Assembly: GCA_963747535.1 (NCBI GenBank) | Contig: CAVVFX010000019.1 | Coordinates: 62,001 to 126,000 of the forward strand | Length of the DNA: 64,000 nucleotides | From: CAVVFX01 sp963747535 | GTDB taxonomy: Bacteria > Acidobacteriota > Terriglobia > Bryobacterales > Bryobacteraceae | Direction: 5' to 3' | Part shown: positions 53,369-61,034 of the stretch, one piece after another | Numbering within the stretch: position 1 is the first letter of the stretch | How the letters are laid out: the number at the start of each line of letters is the position of its first letter | Position numbers and translations under genes: made by a program | The notes under the pieces: generated by a model | The model's input: only the letters and a program-made list of their open reading frames with translations | Database searches by the model: none | Told to the model about the DNA's origin: nothing

Positions 53369-55828
53369 TCACGGTGCCGACCCTTTTCCGGTCTTGCCGA
53401 AAAATCGGATCCTCACCACAAAGTGCCGGCCCTCGTCGCCTAAGAATTGCTGAAACCCGGGCGCGCCAACCACATTGTGAACGGCGGTTGGGTTAGCTTG
53501 GCCGGTGACATTGTTCATCCCGCCGCGCAGAGCAAAACGATACCCGTGGAAAGTGACCATCCTTTCAATCGCGATGTTCAAGTTAAAGTTAAGCGGATAG
53601 CGATACGAATCGAATGGCCCAACCACCACCCCGGTCTGATCCTGTATGGAATAGGGAAACCCCGTACGCATATCCGCCAGCGCCGACACTGCCCAGTTCT
53701 TCCAGGGTAGCGGCAGGTATGCCCACCCGATGAACCGATTCGGCGCATCCCAAGGTACCGGCGCAAAATACGGCAATACTTGCAACGGTGTAGTGAGAGT
53801 GGGATCGGCAATGGCATTGGATTGCGCCCGCGATCGCGTATAAGAAGCCATCCATTCGTATTGCCCCGACCAGGTTTGGCGGACGGCGACCTGAACCGAA
53901 TCGTAATCGTCGCGGCGGAGATTCGTGAGTTGGTAGACCCCGGGTGACTCGGCGTCGGGTAAAGGCAGTAGCGACGGCGGCCCATTGGGAGCCGATTGGT
54001 TCACATATGCGAACCCGTCTGTACCCCGCCGGCGCAAATACTTCGCCGTCAGATAAATGTGGCGCGAAAGCTCATGATCCACCGCGAGAGTCCAGTTCGT
54101 GGCGCGAGGCAGAACCAGCGGGTTGTTAATCGCGAAAGTGGTGACAGCGGGAGGTCCGGCGGGCATGCCATTGGGACTGTATTCGGTGGTGACCGCGGCT
54201 TGATTCTGGGGGCGTCCCAAGGTATCGAGTGGTACTGCGTCGTGCGTTACCGCGTAGCCCCCGGAGATCCGGGTATGGCCACCGGCCAGCGGAGACCAAG
54301 AAAAGGCCGCACGTGGCGACCATGCGATATGGTCTACGCGCCGGTCCCAGTCCTGGCGCAGCCCCAGGTCGAACTGCAGGCGTTTGGAGATGCGCCACGT
54401 ATCCAGCAGATAGGAGGACATCTCGGTATTGCCGAACTGAAAGATGGCGGGAATCGGGAACAACGTCTGCGAAATCAGTTGACCCGAGAGTCCCAGCAAT
54501 TGATACCCGGTGAGGTGAAAGTTGCCGTGGTAATTGAGCACGTCGCCATCTGCCCCGGCTTCCAGATGATGCGTACCCAGAAATCGGAAGGGCGGCAGGT
54601 AAGCATGAAGCAAGCCCTGATCCCGCGTGGCTGTCTGCCGGGAGTTCACAAAGTAGTTACCGCTGTTGCCTTCGGGCGCGAAGATATAGAGGCTCTGCCC
54701 TTGGGGTGTCTGCGTATCCGAAAAGGCATTGTGAGCGTATCCGAACTCCACCAGCATGCCGTGGCCGAAGTAGGCCTGATCCTTCAGGCTCGCGAAATAT
54801 TCGTGCGTGTGCAGCGTGGAAGTGGTCGACACGGGATTCAGCGGGCCCAGTCCGACGCGGCCTTCGTCATCGATGTTCACCAGAAAATCGGCAAACAGAA
54901 TATTGGACGGGGTCAGGTTGACCTGTGTGTGGAGCAGGTTGCTGCCGGCCCATCCGCTACGCGTGTTTTGGCCTGCAGGCAGACCGGTCACCAGCGCCTG
55001 GTTGTATTCGGAATCGAAAGTGTCGGCGAACCATGCCCGCCCTTCCACGATCGGTCCGGAGACTCCCACGCGCGGATACCAGTTTCCCAGGCGCACCCCC
55101 TGCTGGACGTCGAATCCGGGAATAAAGTCGGTCGCGGTGTAGTGAAACGTATCCGTGCCGGTTTCGGTGTTGATGGCGAGCACACCGGCGGTTCCTTTTC
55201 CAAATTCGGACGAGTAGCGGCCCGAGGAGACCTCCAGCGAACGAATGCCTTCCACGGCCAGCAGGGTTTGAAACTGTCCGGAAACCGGGTTGGTGATATT
55301 GAAATCGTTGAGAAGATACAGGACCTGGTTTTCTGAAGAGCCGTTTACGTGCAGCGCGCCGGTGGGGTCTTGTAACACGCCGGGCATCAGTTGCATCACG
55401 GTCCGCAGGTTATGGCTGTTCTGGTAGGGCATGTCGTTCACTTCGGTTCCGCTGAGGCGTTCCTGGTTCTGTGACTGCCCTACGTCCACCGGCGAAGTCT
55501 CCGCGTTGACGTTCTGGGATTGAAACACTTCCCGGACGCTGTTGATCACGAGCGTCAATTCCTGAGCGGCCGCGACATGTACGGCCCGGTCCTTCAGCGC
55601 GTAGTAGCCTTCGCGCTCGACGCTGATCAGATAATCACCGGGATTCGGGAGAGCAACCTGGAAAGCTCCGGTAGGATCAGTTTCCGCCTCAACACCTGCT
55701 GGAAGAACGATGACTCGGGCGGCGCGCACCGGAGCCTCGTTTTCGTCCACCACGCGGCCGCCAAGCAAGACGCCATCCGCGTAGAGCGGAAGAGTGACAG
55801 AGACAAGAAGCATGACCACGTGCCGCAT
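53369..55828 (-). CDS. TonB-dependent-receptor-like protein with carboxypeptidase-regulatory domain
   Basis: About 819 residues. ATG at 55828 gives MRHVVMLLVSVTLPLYADGV, a signal peptide; the frame continues upstream to 56113 only through the mobile unit, so that extension is rejected. Carboxypeptidase-regulatory-like domain (LLGGRVVDENEAPVRAARVI), plug (NGSSENQVLYLLNDFNITNP, RSLEVSSGRYSSEFGKGTAG) and beta-barrel; the C-terminus (FVVRIRFFGKTGKGSAP) runs a little past the usual terminal aromatic. The mobile unit ends 79 bases before its start and may carry or disrupt its promoter. Confidence 0.85.
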   Translation of the reverse strand: MRHVVMLLVSVTLPLYADGVLLGGRVVDENEAPVRAARVIVLPAGVEAETDPTGAFQVALPNPGDYLISVEREGYYALKDRAVHVAAAQELTLVINSVREVFQSQNVNAETSPVDVGQSQNQERLSGTEVNDMPYQNSHNLRTVMQLMPGVLQDPTGALHVNGSSENQVLYLLNDFNITNPVSGQFQTLLAVEGIRSLEVSSGRYSSEFGKGTAGVLAINTETGTDTFHYTATDFIPGFDVQQGVRLGNWYPRVGVSGPIVEGRAWFADTFDSEYNQALVTGLPAGQNTRSGWAGSNLLHTQVNLTPSNILFADFLVNIDDEGRVGLGPLNPVSTTSTLHTHEYFASLKDQAYFGHGMLVEFGYAHNAFSDTQTPQGQSLYIFAPEGNSGNYFVNSRQTATRDQGLLHAYLPPFRFLGTHHLEAGADGDVLNYHGNFHLTGYQLLGLSGQLISQTLFPIPAIFQFGNTEMSSYLLDTWRISKRLQFDLGLRQDWDRRVDHIAWSPRAAFSWSPLAGGHTRISGGYAVTHDAVPLDTLGRPQNQAAVTTEYSPNGMPAGPPAVTTFAINNPLVLPRATNWTLAVDHELSRHIYLTAKYLRRRGTDGFAYVNQSAPNGPPSLLPLPDAESPGVYQLTNLRRDDYDSVQVAVRQTWSGQYEWMASYTRSRAQSNAIADPTLTTPLQVLPYFAPVPWDAPNRFIGWAYLPLPWKNWAVSALADMRTGFPYSIQDQTGVVVGPFDSYRYPLNFNLNIAIERMVTFHGYRFALRGGMNNVTGQANPTAVHNVVGAPGFQQFLGDEGRHFVVRIRFFGKTGKGSAP

Positions 55829-55934
55829 CACTGCAGCTACAGGATAACCCGTTATACAGGCTTCAGTCTGTGTATTTGTGCCCGCTTCCGCAGCAACTGC
55901 AACTCGTGTAGTGTCCACGAAATAACTGGACAAT

Positions 55935-56053
55935 AGGATTCGTATGCATCCGTGTCCATCCGTGACCTGAGCAACATTTTTTCTGAGATTTTCGCCCGCC
56001 TTGCGCCGCTCATACAATGGGGCCACGGATGGACACGGATGCACACGAATGGG
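55935..56053. repeat. Nested inverted CACGGATG repeats
   Basis: TGCATCCGTGTCCATCCGTG at 55945-55964 is the exact reverse complement of 56024-56043; with flanks, about 29 of 31 bases match. These repeats encode MDTDAxE on both strands, the start typical of GxxExxY genes. They therefore look like the 5' ends of two head-to-head copies, only one of which still has a body. Confidence 0.7.
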
Positions 56054-56319
56054 AATCAGATCTGATCCATGAGCTTGCTCTACGGGGTGTCTGCGCCAAG
56101 GCTCAGGTTTCATTCCCTATCTCTTACCTCGGCGAGTATGCGGCCGATCTAGTGGTCGGCGAAAAGGTCATCTTCGAGTTGAAGTGCGTGGACCGCTTTG
56201 CCAATGAGCATCTGGCGCAGTGTGTTAATTATTTAAAGGCATCACGTCTAAGCGTGGCGCTGCTCATCAACTTCCAGAAGCCCAAGGTGGAATGGAAACG
56301 AGTCCCCCTGGATCGCTAA
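56017..56319 (+). CDS. N-terminally truncated GxxExxY family protein
   Basis: 100 residues. After MDTDAHEWESDLIHELALRG it continues with VSFPISYLGEYAADLVVGEK, VIFELKCVDRFANEHLAQCV and NYLKASRLSVALLINF, the C-terminal two-thirds of the GxxExxY/PDDEXK_3 family. The segment with the name motif (GxxExxY; about 25 residues, IIGAAxEVHxxLGPGLLExxYE in relatives) is missing, as if by an internal deletion. The D...ExK core (ADLVV...FELK) is kept. It lies inside the inverted-repeat-bounded unit. Function of the family unknown. Confidence 0.8.
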   Translation: MGPRMDTDAHEWESDLIHELALRGVCAKAQVSFPISYLGEYAADLVVGEKVIFELKCVDRFANEHLAQCVNYLKASRLSVALLINFQKPKVEWKRVPLDR

Positions 56320-56461
56320 TTCCGTAGATTTACACCGGCGACCGTTCTGTCCAGTTATTTCGTGGACACTACAGTCACCGCACGGAGGTCGAGTTGAATC
56401 TCGACCCGGCAGGCAAAGTGCCTGCGCCACGGTCTCTCGGCGATTTTGTGACCCAGTAGTA

Positions 56462-57292
56462 CTAGGTCAAAATGGTGAAGAGTTCAGCCTCGGCCTCGGC
56501 TTCACCCGCTTCTTCTTCGCTCTTCAGATAACGTGTATCCAGCAGTCGCGACAGTTCCACCTTACCCATCGCGGTCAGCATAGTTTCCTTTAGATGCGGA
56601 TACTCCGTTTCCATATCGGCAAACATGCTGCGGATCGAACGGCGGACCGTGCCGGCGCGCAAGGAACATCCGCACGGGACAATCGGTATGCCTTTCGACT
56701 CGACATAACCGCGCGTGATCTCTTCCGTCACATAAACCAGTGGACGGATCAACCGGAAATCGCCTTGGCGCGAATGAGTGATAGCCGGCAAAGAACTGAT
56801 ACGGCCCGTAAACAGAATATTGCGCAGCAGCGATTCGCAGAAATCGTCGGCGGTGTGCCCAAACGCGATGACATTGGCGCCGAGTTGCCGGGCGATCTGG
56901 TACACGGCGCGGCGGCGGAAACGACTGCACAGGTCGCACCCGTGGTCAGGTTGCTCTTCGAGCAGCCGCAGCGACGGATTGTCGCGATGGTACAGCCATT
57001 CGATGCCCAGCGACTTCAAATATTCGCCCACCGGCTCGATAGGCCGCAAAAACTTGCCCTGCTCGACCGTAAATGCGCAGACCGTGAAGTCGATCGGAGC
57101 TCGTTTTGCGTGGAGCAGCAGCGCCTCGAGCAGGGTGAGCGAATCCTTGCCGCCTGACACCGCCACGGCTACCCGGTCGCCGTCGCGAATCATCTTGAAA
57201 CGATGAATCGCTTCGCCTGTCTTGCGCAGTAGTGTTTTTTCAATGTCCACGTCCTCATTATCGCCTGCCTGTGGGACCGACTCCAGTCTCAC
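56462..57292 (-). CDS. ttcA: tRNA 2-thiocytidine biosynthesis protein TtcA
   Basis: Iron-sulfur tRNA thiolase (2-thiocytidine at position 32). 276 residues. PP-loop ATP motif AVSGGKDSLTLLEALL; cluster ligands CDLC (HGCDLCSRFRRRAVYQ) and the later PCGCS; FGHTADDFCESLLRNILFTG is characteristic. Start GTG at 57292; a GTG further on (VDIEKTLLRKTG) is also possible. Divergent from the sigma-factor gene. Confidence 0.9.
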   Translation of the reverse strand: MRLESVPQAGDNEDVDIEKTLLRKTGEAIHRFKMIRDGDRVAVAVSGGKDSLTLLEALLLHAKRAPIDFTVCAFTVEQGKFLRPIEPVGEYLKSLGIEWLYHRDNPSLRLLEEQPDHGCDLCSRFRRRAVYQIARQLGANVIAFGHTADDFCESLLRNILFTGRISSLPAITHSRQGDFRLIRPLVYVTEEITRGYVESKGIPIVPCGCSLRAGTVRRSIRSMFADMETEYPHLKETMLTAMGKVELSRLLDTRYLKSEEEAGEAEAEAELFTILT

Positions 57293-57426
57293 AGCATTTT
57301 GTGAGCGAAGGCCTCGTTCGCTAGCGACCCGCCTGGTCGCCTCCCCGTTTCAACGCGCCGGTCGTTTGTTTTCTTCACGGGAACCTTTTCCCCCGCCGCG
57401 GTGTCTGCTAAGGTGGAATAAGTTCT

Positions 57427-58071
57427 GTGGACATCGGCTTACTGCTGAACCAAAAATCGAACCTTTCTGCGGAAGATGAAAGTCTTCTGGCTGGTCTGCG
57501 TGCCGGCTGTGAGGACGCGTACGAAGAACTGATTCAACGCTATCAGACACCCGCCTATAACCTGGCTTTCCGCCTGTTGAATGATACCGGCGACGCGTGC
57601 GACGTAGTGCAGGAAGTTTTTCTGAAGGTCTTTCGCGGAGTTAACCAGTTTCGGGGTCAGAGCACGGTCAAGACCTGGATCTACCGGATTGCCGTCAATG
57701 AGGCGCACAACCGCCAGCGTTGGCTGTTCCGTCACCGGCCGAACTCCGTGGGACTTGAAGAGGCCGGCCCGGACGACTACTTGTATGAACGCCCAATTGA
57801 GGACGGCGGGCCGTCACCTTTTCAGGTTGTATTTAACAGTGAGCGCCAGGCCTTGATTGAGCAGGCGCTGAACGACATCAACCCGAGTTTCCGCGAAGCC
57901 CTGGTGCTCCGGGAAATGGAAGACTGCAGTTATGAGGAGATTGCAGAGATTCTGCAGATCTCAATAGGGACCGTGAAGTCCAGAATCCTGCGGGGTCGTG
58001 AGGCCCTGCGAAAGCAACTGGCTGGCCGGGTAGAGCCCGCTCCGTCTTTTGGCTGGGCTCCCAGCCGATGA
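57427..58071 (+). CDS. ECF RNA polymerase sigma factor
   Basis: 214 residues, start GTG at 57427. Sigma region 2 around YEELIQRYQTPAYNLAFRLL and DACDVVQEVFLKVFRGVNQF with KTWIYRIAVNEAHNRQRW; sigma region 4 with REALVLREMEDCSYEEIAEI and LQISIGTVKSRILRGREALR. RpoE/SigW-like. The anti-sigma gene begins 9 bases downstream, so the pair likely responds to envelope stress. Confidence 0.93.
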   Translation: MDIGLLLNQKSNLSAEDESLLAGLRAGCEDAYEELIQRYQTPAYNLAFRLLNDTGDACDVVQEVFLKVFRGVNQFRGQSTVKTWIYRIAVNEAHNRQRWLFRHRPNSVGLEEAGPDDYLYERPIEDGGPSPFQVVFNSERQALIEQALNDINPSFREALVLREMEDCSYEEIAEILQISIGTVKSRILRGREALRKQLAGRVEPAPSFGWAPSR

Positions 58072-58080
58072 GGTGTATTG

Positions 58081-58734
58081 ATGACGTGTAGCAAGGTGCG
58101 AACATCGTTGTCCGCAATGAACGACTGCCGGCTCCGTGAGCCGGAGCGAGCGGTCGTCGTGCAGCACCTGGCGGACTGCGCCAATTGCCGCCGGATTGAG
58201 CGAGAGTTCCGTTCCGTGTCGTCGGCCCTCAAGGAAGCAACTCCGAAGCGGCCTCCGTTGGACCTCACGTATCGTCTCCGCGTGATCGCCTCCCACGAGC
58301 GCGCCCGGATGCTACAGGGCTCGGACTGGTGGTCCACCCTCCGGTTTCGTATCCATCAGATTCTCCGCCCATTGGCTGTCCCGGCGGCCGGGGGCATTTT
58401 CTCATCCCTGGTGTTTTTCGCCATCTTGACACCCAGCTTTACGGTCCACGCCAACACCCACAATGATGTGCCGGTGGGACTGTACACTCAGTCTTCCATC
58501 GTGGCTCCGTCTCCATTCGGGTTCAACGGGCGGGACATCACCGTTGAAGTTACCGTGGACGAGACCGGTGCGGTTTCCGATTATTCGGTACGGGGCGGGA
58601 AGGTGTCTAAGGACGAGATGGGTGCAGTCGCCAATTTCATCCTCTTCACCACGTTTAAGGCTGCCACGGCATTCGGCCAGCCGGTATCCAGCAAACTGCT
58701 CCTGAACATCAGTCACATCGACGTGCGAAGCTAG
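58081..58734 (+). CDS. Anti-sigma factor with zinc finger and TonB-C-like periplasmic domain
   Basis: 217 residues from the ATG at 58081. Cytoplasmic zinc-binding anti-sigma domain with Cys3, His29, Cys33, Cys36 (QHLADCANC). One membrane segment at about 97-120 (PLAVPAAGGIFSSLVFFAIL). The periplasmic part from about residue 152 (ITVEVTVDETGAVSDYSVRG ... FKAATAFGQPVSSKLLLNIS) resembles the TonB C-terminal fold. It would hold the upstream sigma factor inactive until a periplasmic signal arrives. rsmA begins 1 base after its stop. Confidence 0.8.
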   Translation: MTCSKVRTSLSAMNDCRLREPERAVVVQHLADCANCRRIEREFRSVSSALKEATPKRPPLDLTYRLRVIASHERARMLQGSDWWSTLRFRIHQILRPLAVPAAGGIFSSLVFFAILTPSFTVHANTHNDVPVGLYTQSSIVAPSPFGFNGRDITVEVTVDETGAVSDYSVRGGKVSKDEMGAVANFILFTTFKAATAFGQPVSSKLLLNISHIDVRS

Positions 58735-58735
58735 T

Positions 58736-59470
58736 TTGGCTCAAAAGTTCGGCCAGCATTTTCTCTCCAGTCAGGCCATTCTGGACCGTATTGCAGGCTT
58801 GATTTGCGGCACAACCCGGCCGCACGTACTGGAAATCGGACCCGGTCGCGGCGCTTTGACCGAAAAGCTGCTGGCCTGCGCCTCCCGCGTAACGGCCGTC
58901 GAGATCGACCCGGAACTGACGTCTCATCTTCGGTCGCGATTCGCCGCCGCCGCGAATCTGGATCTGATCCAAGCCGATGCCCTGGAGGTCGATTTCGCGC
59001 TGCATCGCCCCGACATTGTTGCCGGCAACCTTCCCTACTACGTCGCGACCCCGCTGATCGAGCGCACCATTCGGGTGGGACTTCCGGGCATATTTTTGAT
59101 CCAGAAGGAAGTGGCTCAACGCCTGGCCGCCCGCCCCGGCACCCGCGATTATGGCTTTCTCACCGTTCAGACGCAGTTGTTCGCGATGCCGGAGTTGATG
59201 TTTACCGTCCCGCCCGGCGCTTTCAAGCCCCCGCCCAAGGTGGATTCGGCGGTCGTGCAACTAACGCCGCGCAATCGGGCCGGAGAACTGGGAATCGGCG
59301 ATGTGGAACCATTTCTCGCCTTCCTCAGCGCCTGTTTCCGGCAGAAACGAAAAACGCTGCGTAATAACCTCCGTGAGATCTTCCCGATCGATGGACACCC
59401 TGAAGCCTCTCTCCGTGCCGAGCAACTTTCCCTCGACCAGTTCGCGTCCTTGTGGGATAGACTCCAGTAG
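58736..59470 (+). CDS. rsmA: 16S rRNA dimethyladenosine transferase
   Basis: Dimethylates two adjacent adenines near the 3' end of 16S rRNA. 244 residues; start TTG at 58736 (MAQKFGQHFLSSQAILDRIA), one base after the anti-sigma stop. SAM motif HVLEIGPGRGALTEKLL, VTAVEIDPEL, and the catalytic NLPYYVATPLIE. C-terminal helical domain FLAFLSACFRQKRKTLRNNL. Also known as ksgA. Confidence 0.94.
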   Translation: MAQKFGQHFLSSQAILDRIAGLICGTTRPHVLEIGPGRGALTEKLLACASRVTAVEIDPELTSHLRSRFAAAANLDLIQADALEVDFALHRPDIVAGNLPYYVATPLIERTIRVGLPGIFLIQKEVAQRLAARPGTRDYGFLTVQTQLFAMPELMFTVPPGAFKPPPKVDSAVVQLTPRNRAGELGIGDVEPFLAFLSACFRQKRKTLRNNLREIFPIDGHPEASLRAEQLSLDQFASLWDRLQ

Positions 59471-59687
59471 AGGTGCTGGCAAAATTCGGCAAGACCGCTG
59501 GCTCAGAGGTGAGACAAATTATGCCACCGATGAACCAGTCATGGGCGGCCAAGCTGAAGCATGAAAAGGAGGTTTTGGTTTGGGCACGAGCGGGCGGCTA
59601 ACAGCCTGCCCCATCAAGAGTTAGCAGGTTGAGCACCCGAAGAAGGGCAGGCACTCCTCCACGGAATATAATGTGGCGTAGGCTCAC

Positions 59688-60098
59688 ATGAAATACTTCC
59701 TCGCTAAAACCGAACCCGGCACCTACTCAATCGACGATTTGGAGCGCGATGGCAAGACGTCCTGGGATGGCGTGACCAATCCCCAGGCGGTCAAGAATAT
59801 TCGCGAGATGCGTGCTGGTGATCATGTTTTCATCTATCACAGCGGCGGGGTGGCGGCCATTGTAGGCCTCGCAACGGTCCGTTCAGAGCCTCGCGACGAT
59901 CCGAAGAATCCCAAATCGGCCGTGGTCGACCTGGAATATTCGGGCCGGATTGACCCGCCCGTTACCCTCGCCGAAATCAAGCAGTCCGGGAAGTTCGATG
60001 ATTGGGCACTGGTCCGCCAAGGCCGGCTCTCGACGATGCCCGCCCCGGAGAAGTTCGTCGAGTGGATGCGGAAACGTCATCCCGACGCTAAACTCTAA
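59688..60098 (+). CDS. EVE-domain protein
   Basis: 136 residues. Complete EVE (PUA-like) domain: MKYFLAKTEPGTYSIDDLER, WDGVTNPQAVKNIREMRAGD, HVFIYHSGGVAAIVGLATV and a C-terminal ALVRQGRLSTMPAPEKFVEW. EVE domains bind modified bases in DNA or RNA. Free-standing; no modification-dependent nuclease is beside it. Confidence 0.9.
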   Translation: MKYFLAKTEPGTYSIDDLERDGKTSWDGVTNPQAVKNIREMRAGDHVFIYHSGGVAAIVGLATVRSEPRDDPKNPKSAVVDLEYSGRIDPPVTLAEIKQSGKFDDWALVRQGRLSTMPAPEKFVEWMRKRHPDAKL

Positions 60099-60158
60099 GA
60101 CGAAATACAGTCGCTGCCTCCGAGTGTTAAGCTAGTAAGAAGTCGCCTCATTGCCGTC

Positions 60159-61034
60159 ATGTACAAAGCCTTCTTCGGATTAACTGACAATCCGTTTAAC
60201 CTGAGCCCGGACCCTGCATTTCTTTACAAAAGTGTGCAGCACGAGGAGGCTTTGGCGAACCTGATCTACGGCGTACATAGCCGTAAAGGCTTTATTGTGT
60301 TGACCGGAGAGGTCGGAACCGGTAAGACCACGATGCTGGAATGCCTCCGCGATTTCCTGACGGCCCAGCAGATCAATTTCGCCTTTCTTTTCAATTCCCG
60401 CCTCACTCCCGACCAGTTCTTCGAGATGATGGCGTATGATTTCGCGCTTCCCTGCTCGCGCACTTCGAAGACGGAAGTGCTATTCGCGCTCAATGCTATG
60501 CTGCTCGAGCGCGCCAAGGCGGGGAAGATTACCGTCCTCCTGGTCGACGAAGCCCACAACCTCGAATGGGATGTTCTCGAAGAGATTCGCATGCTGGGGA
60601 ACCTGGAGAACCGGCGGGGCAAGCTGATGCAGATCATCATCGCCGGGCAACCCGAGTTGGACGCCAAGCTGGAGGCGCCGCAGTTCCGTCAGCTCAAGCA
60701 ACGGATCGCGCTACGGTGTCAGTTGAGACCCTTCGAGGCAGCCGAAACAGCCCAGTATATCTGTACTCGTCTGGCCCGCGGCGGGATGAAAGATCAAAAC
60801 GTCTTTCCGCCCGAGTTGATGAACGAGATTCATCGCCGGACGCAGGGGATTCCCCGTTTGATTAACGCCGTTTGCGATAATCTGCTGCTGACTGCCTTTG
60901 CCATGGAGAGCAAAGTAGCTACCCCCGAGATGCTCGACGAAGTCAGCAACGACCTGCGGCTCGACTGGCCCGGCAACGCGAACTACCGTGCACGTTACCA
61001 GCAGGAAGAACCGGCTTATTTGCGTAAGCGCTGA
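60159..61034 (+). CDS. ExeA/GspA-like AAA ATPase
   Basis: 291 residues. Begins MYKAFFGLTDNPFNLSPDPA, as in ExeA-type and PEP-CTERM/EPS-associated ATPases. Walker A LTGEVGTGKTTMLECL, Walker B VLLVDEAHNLEWDVLEEIRM and sensor region IIIAGQPELDAKLEAPQF; it lacks the C-terminal peptidoglycan-binding domain of full ExeA. Overlaps the S9 peptidase gene by TGATG. Role possibly in envelope assembly or EPS; not certain. Confidence 0.88.
   Translation: MYKAFFGLTDNPFNLSPDPAFLYKSVQHEEALANLIYGVHSRKGFIVLTGEVGTGKTTMLECLRDFLTAQQINFAFLFNSRLTPDQFFEMMAYDFALPCSRTSKTEVLFALNAMLLERAKAGKITVLLVDEAHNLEWDVLEEIRMLGNLENRRGKLMQIIIAGQPELDAKLEAPQFRQLKQRIALRCQLRPFEAAETAQYICTRLARGGMKDQNVFPPELMNEIHRRTQGIPRLINAVCDNLLLTAFAMESKVATPEMLDEVSNDLRLDWPGNANYRARYQQEEPAYLRKR

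Larger units (their letters stand above)
55907..56373. mobile_element. 467-bp unit with perfect 26-bp inverted ends carrying a GxxExxY remnant
   Basis: The left end 55907-55932 (TGTAGTGTCCACGAAATAAC...) is the exact reverse complement of the right end 56348-56373 (...TATTTCGTGGACACTACA). The match stops at 26 bp on both sides. The unit holds the truncated GxxExxY gene and nested CACGGATG inverted repeats, but no transposase, so it looks like a MITE-like or passenger element moved in trans. No clear target duplication was found next to the ends. Confidence 0.75.

Noticed and set aside
53996..55336. 446-residue plus-strand frame opposite the receptor gene
   Set aside because: Shadow frame; the minus strand has a convincing receptor.
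55829..56113. Upstream extension of the receptor at 53369-55828
   Set aside because: It translates the inverted-repeat unit, and a signal peptide begins at 55828.
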